Assembly (NCBI GenBank): GCA_001604105.1
Contig: LVAQ01000022.1
Location: 60,343-124,342 of the forward strand
Direction: 5' to 3'
Origin: Clostridiales bacterium Firm_11
GTDB lineage: Bacteria; Bacillota; Clostridia; Christensenellales; Aristaeellaceae
Length of the DNA: 64,000 nt
A program made the translations under genes and the position numbers. Of the stretch, positions 1-8,790 are shown piece after piece; position 1 is the first letter of the stretch; each line of letters begins with the position of its first letter. The notes beneath the pieces are model-generated. The model was not told the origin of the DNA and made no database searches. It worked only from the letters and a program-made list of their open reading frames with translations.

Positions 1-665
1 CCCTGATCGTCATCCAGCGCGCGCTTGTGATCCATACCGCTGGGCATGGGCAGGAGGGTTTGCCCATCGGCAAAGGCGAGCACGCTCACCTCGGGGCCGG
101 TCAGAAATTCTTCTATTACAATGCGCCTTCCAGAGGCGCCGAACGTGTCCCGCTCCATCATGTCGCGCACGGCCTGTTCCGCTTCATGCCGCGTATGGCA
201 GATGAGCACGCCCTTGCCATAGGCCAGACCATCCGCCTTGATGACCATGGGGCAGGGCGCGCTTTGCACGTAACGCAGCGCGGAGGCAATATCCGTAAAC
301 ACTTCACAGGCGGCGGTGGGGATGCCGTACTTTCGCATCAGCTCCTTGGCAAACACCTTGCTGCCCTCAATGCGCGCGGCGGCTTTGCTGGGGCCAAAGG
401 AAGGGATGCCCCGCGCCGCCAGCAAATCACAAAGCCCAAGGCACAGGGGCATATCCGGCGCGACTACCACGTAATCCATGGCGTTTTGCTGCGCCCAGTC
501 CGCGATGGTTTCCACAGCTTCCGGCGGGATGGGCACACACGTTGCCAGCGCTTCGATGCCGCCGTTGCCCGGCGCGCAATACAGCGTGGGCGCAAGGGGA
601 GAGCGGGCGAGCATGGCAACCAAAGCATGCTCACGGCCGCCGTTGCCTACCACCAGTACCTTCAT
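1..665 (-). CDS. purD: Phosphoribosylamine-glycine ligase, 3' part cut by window edge
   Basis: PurD (GAR synthetase) joins phosphoribosylamine and glycine using ATP, the second step of purine synthesis, in the cytosol. The reading frame is open from an ATG at 665 to the window edge, about 221 residues, so roughly half of the usual 420-residue protein is present. It begins MKVLVVGNGGREHAL, the typical PurD N-terminal nucleotide-fold motif, followed by GPSKAAARIEGSK and the ATP-grasp segment VIKADGLAYGKGV. A ribosome site AAAGGAG lies about 10 bases before the start. It is the last visible gene of the purE-purD operon, 66 bases after the AICAR transformylase gene. The recognition is firm; the C-terminal part cannot be judged. 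Confidence 0.95.
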   Translation of the reverse strand, partial: MKVLVVGNGGREHALVAMLARSPLAPTLYCAPGNGGIEALATCVPIPPEAVETIADWAQQNAMDYVVVAPDMPLCLGLCDLLAARGIPSFGPSKAAARIEGSKVFAKELMRKYGIPTAACEVFTDIASALRYVQSAPCPMVIKADGLAYGKGVLICHTRHEAEQAVRDMMERDTFGASGRRIVIEEFLTGPEVSVLAFADGQTLLPMPSGMDHKRALDDDQ

Positions 666-731
666 GCGGGGTTCAGCTCCTTTGTAGCGGGCAAGGGACA
701 AAGGCACACGCGTTGCGCCTTTGCCCTGCCG

Positions 732-1910
732 TTAATGGTGAAACAGCCGGATGCCCGTAAACGCCATGGCGATGCCGTAGCCATCACACGCGGCAATCAC
801 ATCCCCATCCCGTTTGCTGCCCCCGGGCTGGGCGATGTAGCGCACACCGCTTTGCGCGGCGCGGTCGATGTTATCGCTGAAGGGGAAGAACGCATCGCTG
901 CCCAGGCTCACATCGGTAAGGGTGGCAAGCCACGCGGTTTTTTCTTCGGCGGTCAGGGGCTGGGGGCGTTCGGTGAACAGCGCTTGCCAGCGGCCATCCG
1001 CCAGTACGGTGGTAAGCGCTTCATTGCTTAGGAAGCGGTCGATGGCGTTATCCCTGTCCGGGTTTTTAACGGTGGGCAGGAAAGGCAAAGCCAGCGCCTT
1101 GGGGTGCTGACGCAGCCACCATAAATCGGCCTTATCCCCCGCCAGGCGCGTGCAATGGATACGGCTTTGCTGCCCCGCGCCGATGCCGATGCACTGCCCG
1201 TCCTTGACATAGCAAACGGAGTTGGACTGCGTGTACTTGAGGGTAATCATGGCAAGCGCCAAGTCCCGCTTGGCTTGGGGCGGGAGCGTTTGATTGCGCG
1301 TGGGCAGCGTATCAAAGGAAGCTTCGTCGATTGCCAGCGTATTGCGGTTTTGCGCAAAGGTAATGCCAAACACATCCTTATGCTCGGCCAGCGGCGGCTC
1401 ATACGCGGGGTCAATCTGCACGATGTTGTAATTCCCCTGCCGTTTCTCTTTGAGCACGGCAAGGGCTTCTGCCGTGTAGCTGGGCGCGATGATCCCGTCG
1501 CTTACCTCAGGCTTGATGAGCAGCGCGGTAGCCAGGTCGCATTCCTGCGAAAGGCAGATGAAATCGCCAAAGCTGCTCATTCGGTCCGCGCCGCGCGCGC
1601 GGGCGTAGGCGCAGGCCAGCGGGGTGAGCTGCGCTGCTTGCGGCACAAAATAGATGCGGCGCAGCACATCCGTAAGCGGCAGGCCGAGCGCCGCGCCCGC
1701 GGGGCTTACGTGCTTGAAGGACGCCGCCGCGGGCAGCCCCGTGGCGTGGGTTAGCTCCCGCACCAGCTGCCAGCCGTTGAGCGCGTCCAGAAAGTTGATG
1801 TACCCGGGTTTGCCGTTTAGCACCGTCAGGGGAAGCTCACCGTTTTGCACATAGATGCGCGCGGGCTTCTGGTTGGGGTTACAGCCGTATTTGAGTTCCA
1901 GCTCCTGCAT
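732..1910 (-). CDS. Stand-alone AICAR transformylase (PurH C-terminal domain only)
   Basis: This 392-residue protein corresponds to the formyltransferase half of bifunctional PurH, which moves a formyl group from 10-formyl-THF to AICAR to give FAICAR. The catalytic Lys-His pair is visible in SFKHVSPAG near residue 66, and the protein starts directly with the domain sequence MQELELKYGCNPNQ. The N-terminal IMP cyclohydrolase domain of normal PurH (about 500 residues in total) is absent. The gene immediately upstream, separated by 10 bases, is a PurO-type IMP cyclohydrolase, which would supply the missing last step. The start ATG at 1910 is preceded by AGGAGG overlapping the purO stop region, suggesting translational coupling. 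It is part of the purine operon. Confidence 0.93.
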   Translation of the reverse strand: MQELELKYGCNPNQKPARIYVQNGELPLTVLNGKPGYINFLDALNGWQLVRELTHATGLPAAASFKHVSPAGAALGLPLTDVLRRIYFVPQAAQLTPLACAYARARGADRMSSFGDFICLSQECDLATALLIKPEVSDGIIAPSYTAEALAVLKEKRQGNYNIVQIDPAYEPPLAEHKDVFGITFAQNRNTLAIDEASFDTLPTRNQTLPPQAKRDLALAMITLKYTQSNSVCYVKDGQCIGIGAGQQSRIHCTRLAGDKADLWWLRQHPKALALPFLPTVKNPDRDNAIDRFLSNEALTTVLADGRWQALFTERPQPLTAEEKTAWLATLTDVSLGSDAFFPFSDNIDRAAQSGVRYIAQPGGSKRDGDVIAACDGYGIAMAFTGIRLFHH

Positions 1911-1920
1911 GATTTGCCTC

Positions 1921-2637
1921 CTAATTGTGCTGGTTGAAGATGCGCGTCTGGCTTTCGCCGTTTAGCAGGCTGATGGCCCGCACAAACAGGCTGACCCTGT
2001 TTTGCATGTCCAGCGCGTTCCACAGGGCGGGGGCGAAAGCGTCGATATCCCCGGCCAGCGCCACGCGCATCGGCTCGCCCGCGAAGCTGGGCAAGGGGTC
2101 GCCGTCCCCCTGATAGGTATGGATGAGCCTGCCCTCGCCCGCGGGGGGCGCTTCATACTCATAAAACGCGCGGGTTACGGCGCTGCCCCTGCCATCGGTG
2201 CTTTTAAGGATGCTCAGGCGATAGGCGGGTTTGCCGCCGCGGGTTTGCAGCAGGCCGGAGATGCGCGGGGTAAAATTGGGCGCGTCCGGCTCAAAGGTGC
2301 GTGTGCGCAGCGCGGCTTCAAAGCTGCCGCCTGCGGAAAGCGCGTCAAAGAGGGTATCGGTTTGATCGCCGTTGGTCAGGATGGTGGTATGCGCGTCCAG
2401 CACGCGCACGGGGGCGTAGATAATCAGGCTGGGATCGGTCATTTTTGCGGGATCGGCCGCTTCGGTGACGATGCCGCCATCCTTCGGGGTAAAGATGCGG
2501 TTGCGGCTGTTCTCGCTGCGCCCCATGATGAAATAGGCCATCATGGCGTGCGCGCCATCCGCGCTCACCCCCAGCAGGATGCCGCGGCCGGGGTAAGGGT
2601 TACCCGCGAGATAATCGCAGGGGTCATAGCATTTCAT
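1921..2637 (-). CDS. purO: PurO-type IMP cyclohydrolase
   Basis: A 238-residue protein with the motif YPGRGILLG near residue 15 and an arginine/serine-rich segment GRSENSRNRIF near residue 38, which I associate with the IMP_cyclohyd (PurO) family first known from archaea and also found in Clostridia. It would close the FAICAR ring to IMP, the final step of purine synthesis. I chose the ATG at 2637 because GGGAGG stands seven bases upstream; the frame is open further upstream to 2751, but that part has no ribosome site and reads like intergenic DNA. Its position next to a PurH protein lacking the cyclohydrolase domain strongly supports the role. Family assignment is from motif recognition; activity is inferred. 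Confidence 0.85.
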   Translation of the reverse strand: MKCYDPCDYLAGNPYPGRGILLGVSADGAHAMMAYFIMGRSENSRNRIFTPKDGGIVTEAADPAKMTDPSLIIYAPVRVLDAHTTILTNGDQTDTLFDALSAGGSFEAALRTRTFEPDAPNFTPRISGLLQTRGGKPAYRLSILKSTDGRGSAVTRAFYEYEAPPAGEGRLIHTYQGDGDPLPSFAGEPMRVALAGDIDAFAPALWNALDMQNRVSLFVRAISLLNGESQTRIFNQHN

Positions 2638-3022
2638 GGGTATACCTCCCTTGGGAAAGTGTGCGGGCAAGCCATGGGTTTCGGGCATGCCCGCCGCTTT
2701 TGATGATAGCACTTTTACGCGGCAAGTGCACGGGTTTATGGCGTGCGGCAAAGGTAAAAAGTAGGGCGATAACAGCCCCAGGCTGTGTAAAAAAGGTGGA
2801 GCCAGGGCTACTGGCCCTGGTCAGGGTGCAGGGGTGAAACCCCTGCCGGGGTTTGGGGTGGAACCCCAAAGTCTCCCAGAACAACCCATAGCCAAAGCGA
2901 GCGAACAGCCCGCAGGGCTATGAAGCGAGCGGCAACAGCGCACAACACGGGTTTGCGAACACCTTCAACAAACCTTTGCCTGCCTGCGTACAAGCCTGCC
3001 AATGCTCGCCCATACCGTGCCC
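2638..3022. repeat. 385-bp gap inside the purine operon with hairpin-rich dispersed repeat
   Basis: No gene is visible. From about 2772 there is a run of short perfect hairpins: ACAGCC/GGCTGT at 2772-2786, CCAGGGC/GCCCTGG at 2802-2820, CAGGGGT/ACCCCTG at 2829-2845, then GGGGTTT..AACCCC. From about 2895 follows a segment built on GCGAGCGAACA, AGGGCTATGA and GCGAGCGGCAACA that recurs near 28340 and 28625. The whole therefore looks like a composite dispersed repeat dropped between purN and purO. Whether it splits the operon transcript is unknown; no T-run terminator in the operon direction is seen. Confidence 0.65.
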
Positions 3023-3637
3023 TCACGCCTCGCCATACCCCTGCTGGGTAAGCCCATCCACCAGCAGCCGCACAGCCTCAGGCAGGATGCGCCACTCCGC
3101 CTGCTCCATCACGCGGCGCTGGAGCGACTCGGGGGTGTCCCCCGCCAGCACGGGCACGGCCTGCTGTAAAAGGATGCGCCCGCCATCGGGCACTTCATTG
3201 ACCAGATGCACGGTGGCGCCCGTTACCTTGACCCCGCGCGCCAGCGCGGCCTGATGCACCCGCAGGCCGTAAAACCCTTCCCCGCAAAAGCTGGGGATCA
3301 GGCTTGGATGCACGTTCACGATGCGCTCCGCGTAGGCGCGAACCACATTTTCCGCCAGAATGAGCAGGAAGCCCGCCAGCACCACCAGATGGATGCGGTT
3401 TTGCTCAAGCAGCGCCAGCAGCCGTTCGCCGTAAGCATGCGGGGTTTCCCCGGCGCGCTTTTCCAGCACGGCGCAGGGCACGCCCGCCTGCGCGGCGCGG
3501 GTGAGCGCGTAGGCGGCGGGTTTGTTGCTCACCACCAGCGCGATGCGCCCGCTACCCAGCGCCCCGCTTGCCTGCGCGTCCAGCAGCGCTTGCAGGTTTG
3601 TGCCCCCGCCGCTTACCAGCACGGCGATGTTCAGCAC
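3023..3637 (-). CDS. purN: Phosphoribosylglycinamide formyltransferase
   Basis: PurN transfers formate from 10-formyl-THF to GAR. The 204-residue length is normal. The phosphate loop LVSGGGTNLQAL is at residues 7-18, and the catalytic region shows NVHPSLIPSF (Asn and His of the triad) and GATVHLVNEVPDGG, which holds the catalytic Asp. Translation starts with GTG at 3637, preceded by GAGGGGG; this start overlaps the end of purM by 7 bases, so the two genes are probably translationally coupled. Downstream a 385-bp repeat-bearing gap separates it from purO. Confidence 0.96.
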   Translation of the reverse strand: MLNIAVLVSGGGTNLQALLDAQASGALGSGRIALVVSNKPAAYALTRAAQAGVPCAVLEKRAGETPHAYGERLLALLEQNRIHLVVLAGFLLILAENVVRAYAERIVNVHPSLIPSFCGEGFYGLRVHQAALARGVKVTGATVHLVNEVPDGGRILLQQAVPVLAGDTPESLQRRVMEQAEWRILPEAVRLLVDGLTQQGYGEA

Positions 3638-4668
3638 AGGATAACCCCCTCATCCCCAGCGGTGATCTCGCCCAGCACATAGGCGTCAACGCCCTGCGCC
3701 GTAAGGGTTTGGATGGCGGTATCCGCCTGTGTTTTGGGCACCACGGCCACCATGCCCACCCCCATGTTGAAGGTGTTGAACATATCCCGTGTGGGGATGT
3801 TGCCCGTCTTTGTAAGCAGATCAAAGATGGGCGGCGTTTTGACGGCGCGCTGTTCCACTTTGGCGGTAACGCCCGCCCCCAGCGCGCGCGGGATGTTCTC
3901 ATAAAAGCCGCCGCCTGTGATGTGCGCCAGCGAGCGCACCGTGACCGCCTCAAGCAGCGCCAGCACAGGCTTTACATAGATGCGTGTGGGCGTGAGCAGG
4001 GTTTCGCCCAAGGTTTGGCCGCCAAGTGCTGCGTGCGGCAGGGAAAGCCCGCCCGCTTCTACCCCAAACACTTTGCGCACCAGCGAGAAGCCGTTGGAGT
4101 GCAGGCCGCTGGAAGGCAGCGCGAGCAGGATATCGCCCGCCTGCATGGTGTTCTTGTCCAGGATGCGCGGCTTATCCACCACGCCCACAGCAAAACCGGC
4201 GAGGTCGTACTCATCCTCAGGGTAAAAGCCGGGCATTTCGGCGGTTTCGCCGCCGATGAGCGCGCAGCCCGCCTGCACGCACCCTTCCGCGATGCCGCTG
4301 ACGATGCCTGCGATTTTCTCCGGCACATTTTTGCCGCAGGCGATGTAATCCAAAAAGAAGAGCGGCTTGGCGCCGCAGCAGATGATATCGTTGACGCACA
4401 TGGCCACGCAGTCGATGCCCACGGTGTCATGCTTGTTTAACAGAAAGGCGAGGCGCAGTTTGGTGCCCACGCCATCCGTGCCGGATACCAGCACGGGGCG
4501 CTGCATGCCCGCCGTATCCAGCTCAAACATGCCGCCAAACCCGCCTACGCCGCCCAGCACGCCGCTTGTGAGCGTGCGCGCGATGCTGCTTTGCATCAGC
4601 TCCACGGCGCGGTACCCCGCGGTGATATCCACACCGGCATCCCGATAGCTTTCGCTCTGGCTTTTCAT
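3631..4668 (-). CDS. purM: Phosphoribosylformylglycinamidine cyclo-ligase (AIR synthetase)
   Basis: PurM uses ATP to close FGAM into AIR. The protein is 345 residues, the family norm. Recognisable blocks are YRDAGVDITAGYRAVE near residue 8, the glycine-rich GGVGGFGGMFEL near 40, the segment VSGTDGVGTKL, and GGETAEMPGFY. It overlaps purF upstream by four bases (ATGA) and purN downstream by seven, a compact co-translated purF-purM-purN block. It does not carry a fusion to other purine domains. Confidence 0.97.
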   Translation of the reverse strand: MKSQSESYRDAGVDITAGYRAVELMQSSIARTLTSGVLGGVGGFGGMFELDTAGMQRPVLVSGTDGVGTKLRLAFLLNKHDTVGIDCVAMCVNDIICCGAKPLFFLDYIACGKNVPEKIAGIVSGIAEGCVQAGCALIGGETAEMPGFYPEDEYDLAGFAVGVVDKPRILDKNTMQAGDILLALPSSGLHSNGFSLVRKVFGVEAGGLSLPHAALGGQTLGETLLTPTRIYVKPVLALLEAVTVRSLAHITGGGFYENIPRALGAGVTAKVEQRAVKTPPIFDLLTKTGNIPTRDMFNTFNMGVGMVAVVPKTQADTAIQTLTAQGVDAYVLGEITAGDEGVILC

Positions 4669-6104
4669 ACGTGTATGGCCTCCCTGTTTTCGCTCAGCGG
4701 GGTTTCAAACTGGTGCTTGGCCGCCTCGCACGGGGGCGCTACGGGGTACGTGCCCGTAAAGCAGCCCTTGCAATAATCCGCATGCCCGCACTCGGGCAGT
4801 TTGTCAAGGCAGGATACGGGCAGGTAGCCAAGCGTATCCACATCGATGAGCCGGCGGATTTCTTCCAGCGTATGGTTGGCGGCGATGAGGTTCTCGGTGG
4901 AATCGATATCGGTGCCAAAATAGCACGGGTGGCGGAAAGGCGGGGAAGATAGCCGCATGTGCACTTCCAGCGCGCCCGCCTCCCGCAGCAGGCTTACAAT
5001 GTGGGCGCTGGTGGTGCCGCGCACGATGCTATCGTCAATGAGTACCACGCGCTTGCCCGCTACCGTAGCGCCGATGGCGTTGAGCTTGATGCGCACGGCG
5101 CTCTGCCGCGCGGCCTGCCCGGGCTGGATAAACGTGCGCCCCACATAGCGGTTTTTGATGAAGCCCACGCCATAGGGGATGCCGCTCTGGCGCGCGTAGC
5201 CGATGGCCGCGTCGATGCCGCTATCGGGCACGCCGATCACTACATCCGCCTGCACGGGATGTTCCAGCGCCAAAAACGCGCCCGCGCGCAGGCGTGCCGT
5301 GTGCACGGCGCTGCCGTCGATCACGCTGTCCGGCCGGGCAAAATAGATGAACTCGAAGATGCACAGCGCATTGCGGCGGGGCGCATCCATCAGGAGGCTG
5401 TGTATGCCGGTGGCGTCCACCATGACCACTTCGCCGGGGAGCACATCGCGCACAAACGTAGCGCCGATGGCGTCCAGCGCGCAGCTTTCGCTGGCAAACA
5501 CGGTGCCGCCCATCAGGCTGCCCATGCACAGGGGGCGAAAGCCGTTGGGGTCGCGCGCGGCAATGAGCTTGGAAGGGCTCATGATCACCAGCGAATACGC
5601 GCCCGCAATGCGCGCCATGCTGGCCAGCACCGCCTGCTCGATGCTTGCGGCCGTCAGCCGCGCCTGCGTGATGGTGTAGGCGATGACTTCGCTGTCGCTG
5701 GTGGTGTGGAAAATGGCGCCGCCGTTTTCCAGCTGCTCGCGCAGTTCATGGGCGTTGACCAGATTGCCGTTGTGCGCCAGCGCCAGCCCGCCCTTCAGGT
5801 GGTTGACCACCAGCGGCTGCGCGTTGCTGCGGTTTTGCGCGCCCGTGGTGCCGTAGCGGCAATGCCCCACGGCAATGCTCCCTTCCGGCATGGCGGTAAG
5901 CACATCGGGGGTGAACACATCGCCCACCAGCCCCACATCCTTATGGCAGGAAATCACGCCGTGCCGGTTGACGGCGATGCCGCAGCTTTCCTGCCCGCGG
6001 TGTTGCAGGGCGAACAGCGCGTGGTAGGCGGGCGATACCACACCTTCTTGCCCATTTGGCAGGTACAGGCCGAAAACGCCGCATTCCTCATGGAGCTTAT
6101 TCAT
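4665..6104 (-). CDS. purF: Amidophosphoribosyltransferase, Fe-S type
   Basis: PurF makes phosphoribosylamine from PRPP and glutamine, the first committed step of the pathway. The protein has 479 residues. It starts MNKLHEECGVFG, so Cys8 should become the N-terminal nucleophile after removal of a short propeptide, as in Bacillus-type enzymes. The PRPP loop is VVLIDDSIVRGTTS. Four cysteines that match the iron-sulfur ligands of the Bacillus enzyme are visible: one in CIFEFIYFARP, one in PCYFGTDI, and two in ADYCKGCFTG. The ribosome site is AAAGGA. The 4-base overlap with purM indicates coupling. Confidence 0.97.
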   Translation of the reverse strand: MNKLHEECGVFGLYLPNGQEGVVSPAYHALFALQHRGQESCGIAVNRHGVISCHKDVGLVGDVFTPDVLTAMPEGSIAVGHCRYGTTGAQNRSNAQPLVVNHLKGGLALAHNGNLVNAHELREQLENGGAIFHTTSDSEVIAYTITQARLTAASIEQAVLASMARIAGAYSLVIMSPSKLIAARDPNGFRPLCMGSLMGGTVFASESCALDAIGATFVRDVLPGEVVMVDATGIHSLLMDAPRRNALCIFEFIYFARPDSVIDGSAVHTARLRAGAFLALEHPVQADVVIGVPDSGIDAAIGYARQSGIPYGVGFIKNRYVGRTFIQPGQAARQSAVRIKLNAIGATVAGKRVVLIDDSIVRGTTSAHIVSLLREAGALEVHMRLSSPPFRHPCYFGTDIDSTENLIAANHTLEEIRRLIDVDTLGYLPVSCLDKLPECGHADYCKGCFTGTYPVAPPCEAAKHQFETPLSENREAIHV

Positions 6105-6198
6105 TGGGAAGATCCTTTCTGGCGGTGCTGGGATGGATGGCGGCGCCAGGCGCGGCTACGCGCGCGCCTGGCGCCTAAGGGGCATGAACGCGCGGGCA

Positions 6199-6909
6199 TC
6201 ATTCGCCCAGCAGGCGCTTCATGATTTCCTGATACGCATCTTCCACGCCGCCCATATCACGGCGGAAGCGGTCTTTATCCAGCTTTTCGTGCGTGACGGT
6301 ATCCCAGAAACGGCAGGTATCCGGGCTGATTTCATCGGCCAGCACCAGTTCGCCCGCATCGGTTTTGCCAAACTCCAGTTTGAAGTCAATCAGCTGGATG
6401 TTGAGATCCTGCAAATATTCGCCCAGCACGCGGTTGACGGTGAGGCTGTAGCGGCAGATGGTTTCCAGCTCGGCGGGCGTGGCCCATTCCATGGCGGCGA
6501 TGTGATACTCGTTGACCATGGGATCGCCCAGCGCGTCATCTTTATAGCAGAACTCCAGCACGGTTTTTTTCATGGGAGTGCCTTCCGCAAGTCCAAGGCG
6601 TTTGCTGAGCGAACCTGCGGCCACGTTGCGCACAATCACTTCCAGCGGCACGATGGTCACGCGGCGCACCAAAGTATCGGTCGGGGATAGCTCCCGCACA
6701 TAATGCGTGGGCACGCCCTGCTTTTCCAGCAGCCGCATCAGGTGATTGGTCACGCGGTTGTTGATGGCGCCTTTGCCCAGGATGGTTCCTTTTTTCTCGC
6801 CGTTGAAGGCGGTGGCATCATCTTTATAGGAAACAAGCACCAGTTGGGGATCATCGGTGGCGAATACCTTCTTGGCCTTGCCTTCGTAGAGCAAATCACG
6901 CGTTTCCAT
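6199..6909 (-). CDS. purC: SAICAR synthetase
   Basis: PurC joins CAIR and aspartate with ATP to form SAICAR. The 236-residue size fits the bacterial monofunctional enzyme. It begins [16 protein letters not shown], the conserved LYEGKAK phosphate-binding motif, and also shows [29 protein letters not shown] and [11 protein letters not shown], all diagnostic for PurC. The start ATG follows GGAGG. It lies 56 bases after purE and 94 bases before purF on the same strand. Confidence 0.97.
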   Translation of the reverse strand: METRDLLYEGKAKKVFATDDPQLVLVSYKDDATAFNGEKKGTILGKGAINNRVTNHLMRLLEKQGVPTHYVRELSPTDTLVRRVTIVPLEVIVRNVAAGSLSKRLGLAEGTPMKKTVLEFCYKDDALGDPMVNEYHIAAMEWATPAELETICRYSLTVNRVLGEYLQDLNIQLIDFKLEFGKTDAGELVLADEISPDTCRFWDTVTHEKLDKDRFRRDMGGVEDAYQEIMKRLLGE

Positions 6910-6965
6910 GATTGTGTACCTCCTGCTGTTTTGTTTGGGGTAAAGGGAAAGCTCGCGGGCAGGGG

Positions 6966-7451
6966 TTAGTCCACCGCGAGCTGTTGATCCGCCGCTACGG
7001 CGGCAAGGCGCATGGCCTCCCGCGCGTCCAGCAGTTTTTGCGTAAGGGCGCTGTCCCCCACGGCGATGATCTGCGCCGCCAGCAGCGCCGCGTTGGCCGC
7101 GCCGTCGATGGCGACGGTAGCCACGGGAATGCCCGCGGGCATTTGCACGGTGGATAGCAGCGCGTCCAGCCCATCCAGCGTGGAAGCTTTTACCGGGATG
7201 CCGATGACCGGCAGCACGGTGCGCGCGGCCAGCGCGCCCGCAAGGTGGGCGGCTTTGCCCGCCGCCGCGATGATGGCGCCAAAGCCGTTTTGCTGCGCGG
7301 CCGTGGCAAAGGACGCGGCCAGGTCGGGCGTGCGGTGCGCGCTGTAGATGTGCGCCTCAAAGGGGATGCCCAGCGCCTTGAGCTGTTCAAAGCAAGGCGT
7401 CAGGGCAGGCAGATCACTCTTGGAACCCATGATGACGGCAACTTTTTTCAT
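6966..7451 (-). CDS. purE: N5-carboxyaminoimidazole ribonucleotide mutase
   Basis: PurE moves the carboxyl group in CAIR formation. The 161-residue protein has the class I signatures GSKSDLP at residues 10-16, YSAHRTPD near 37, and [11 protein letters not shown] near 65. Class I enzymes normally need PurK, which is not in this window. This is the first gene of the purine operon; a clear promoter sits about 150 bases upstream at 7607-7636. The ribosome site is CAGGAGGG. Confidence 0.95.
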   Translation of the reverse strand: MKKVAVIMGSKSDLPALTPCFEQLKALGIPFEAHIYSAHRTPDLAASFATAAQQNGFGAIIAAAGKAAHLAGALAARTVLPVIGIPVKASTLDGLDALLSTVQMPAGIPVATVAIDGAANAALLAAQIIAVGDSALTQKLLDAREAMRLAAVAADQQLAVD

Positions 7452-7606
7452 GATTGGGGGTACCCTCCTGCGTTGCGGGCGGCATGCGCCCGTTGATGGG
7501 GGGAATGTTCGTGTTTTTCACACCCGAGGAATCGCCTGCCCTCAACCATTTGCGATCAGCAGAATGGAAGAAGGTTAAAAATGGGGAGAAAATGGAAAAC
7601 TATAAG
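7452..7606 (-). promoter_or_regulatory. Purine operon leader with PurBox-like sequence
   Basis: About 150 bases of untranslated leader lie between the promoter and purE. At 7504-7516 the minus strand reads AAACACGAACATT, which agrees at 11 of 13 positions with the Bacillus PurR box AWWWCCGAACWWT; only one copy is evident, whereas PurR normally uses two inverted boxes. I found no guanine, PRPP or other riboswitch core that I recognise. The rest of the gap out to the nitroreductase (7637-7825) holds no gene. Confidence 0.3.
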
Positions 7607-7636
7607 ATTATAACGTCTAAGCCAAATGCTTGTCAA
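7607..7636 (-). promoter_or_regulatory. Promoter of the purine operon
   Basis: On the minus strand TTGACA (7631-7636) and TATAAT (7607-7612) are both perfect consensus with an 18-base spacer, within an AT-rich stretch. It points at purE. Confidence 0.9.
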
Positions 7637-7761
7637 GCATTAAAATAGCACAGAAAAACGTACAAAAAATGTAATATGGAGAATAATGTTTGTGATGTGG
7701 ATTCTTGCACGACCCTTGCTGAAACGACGGCGCTATAGCATACAAATAGGCGGCGGCATAC

Positions 7762-7800
7762 CAAAAACCCGCCTGCCTGTGCGGGGCTTGCGGGCTTTTC
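7762..7800 (-). terminator. Intrinsic terminator after the nitroreductase gene
   Basis: On the minus strand a GCCCGC arm and a GGCGGG arm enclose a GC-rich loop and are followed by TTTTT. It lies 26 bases beyond the nitroreductase stop codon. Confidence 0.65.
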
Positions 7801-7825
7801 GTATGCGAATGGCGTGCCTGCGCGC

Positions 7826-8575
7826 TTACCGGTGCGGCGCAGGCTGCGGTTCTTCAAAGGCTTGCAGGTATAGAGCCGCCGAGCGGTTGAGCTCGCGGGC
7901 AAAATCGCTTTCATACTTGCGCTTGCAAAAGGCGGTAAGCCAGTCCTGCAGGGGCTTATCCCCCGTGTGGGGCGCAAGCATGGCGGCCAGCTCCGCCGCG
8001 TCCATGCGGCGGTAAGTATTCTGGTGCACGGTGTGGGCAAGGCTGCTGCGCTCCGGCTTGCGGCGGGCAAGCTGCTGGGGCGTTGGGTAGCCCAATACCA
8101 GCATGGCGGCGGGGAATACGTAGGGCGGCAATTCCAGCATGCTGCGGTGTTCTTCGGCATTCTCCATCACATCGCCGATGTAGCAGGAGCCGATGCCCAA
8201 GCTCCAGGCGGCGGTTACGGCGTTCTGCGCGGCGATGCAGGCATCGCTCACGGCCAGCATCAAATCACCAACGCCCGGCTTGCGCGCCTCAAGGCCGATG
8301 CTGTGATACGCGTCCAGCCACTTTTGCGCATCCGCCAGAAAAATCAGCACCATGGGCGCGGTGGCAATAAACGGCTGATGATCGCAGGTGACGGAAAGGC
8401 GCGCTTTGCGCGCGGGATCGGTGATCTCCAGGATGGTATAGAGCTGCTGGTTGCCCGCCGTGGGCGCGTGCGCGGCAGCCAAAAGAATGTGTTCCCTTGC
8501 CTCCGCGGAAATGGGCTGCTCCGTGAAAACGCGCACGGATTTACGCGTGTACAAACTTTCCAGTATGGGATTCAT
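7826..8575 (-). CDS. Nitroreductase family protein
   Basis: A 249-residue flavoprotein of the nitroreductase superfamily. It begins MNPILESLYTRKSVRVFTEQPIS, where the RKSVR segment is the usual FMN-phosphate contact, and continues with APTAGNQQLYTI and a later GIGSCYIGDVMEN block followed by LPPYVFPAAMLVLGYP. The NAD(P)H:FMN oxidoreductase fold is clear; the substrate is not. The C-terminus carries about 60 residues beyond the core, including an FCKRKYESDFARELNRS segment often seen in clostridial members. It is a single-gene unit with its own promoter and terminator, transcribed away from the GuaA-like gene. Confidence 0.9.
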   Translation of the reverse strand: MNPILESLYTRKSVRVFTEQPISAEAREHILLAAAHAPTAGNQQLYTILEITDPARKARLSVTCDHQPFIATAPMVLIFLADAQKWLDAYHSIGLEARKPGVGDLMLAVSDACIAAQNAVTAAWSLGIGSCYIGDVMENAEEHRSMLELPPYVFPAAMLVLGYPTPQQLARRKPERSSLAHTVHQNTYRRMDAAELAAMLAPHTGDKPLQDWLTAFCKRKYESDFARELNRSAALYLQAFEEPQPAPHR

Positions 8576-8651
8576 GCGGCGGCCTCCTGTCTATGGATGC
8601 ATGAGGGCGCTTGCCCGCGCGGCGGTCAGGCTTTTGTGCCCTTTACGCGAT

Positions 8652-8680
8652 AGTATAGGGCTTGGGTACGCATCCGTCAA
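8652..8680 (-). promoter_or_regulatory. Promoter of the nitroreductase gene
   Basis: Minus-strand TTGACG (8675-8680), 17-base spacer and TATACT (8652-8657), about 75 bases before the start codon. Confidence 0.8.
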
Positions 8681-8790
8681 ACCATGCGGGGGCGGCATAC
8701 GCGCCGCCGTCGCGCCGCGAAAAAAGGATTTCCCCACCCCTGCGTGGAAACAAACACCCATGCACAAACAGGACCAGCGGAGGCTAAGCT

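Noticed and set aside
27..1031. Long plus-strand frame opposite purD and the AICAR transformylase gene
   Set aside because: It is antisense to two clearly recognised purine genes; similar shadow frames lie opposite most GC-rich genes here.
7452..7640. A purine or PRPP riboswitch before purE
   Set aside because: I could not find the conserved core of either class; only a weak PurR-box-like site is visible.
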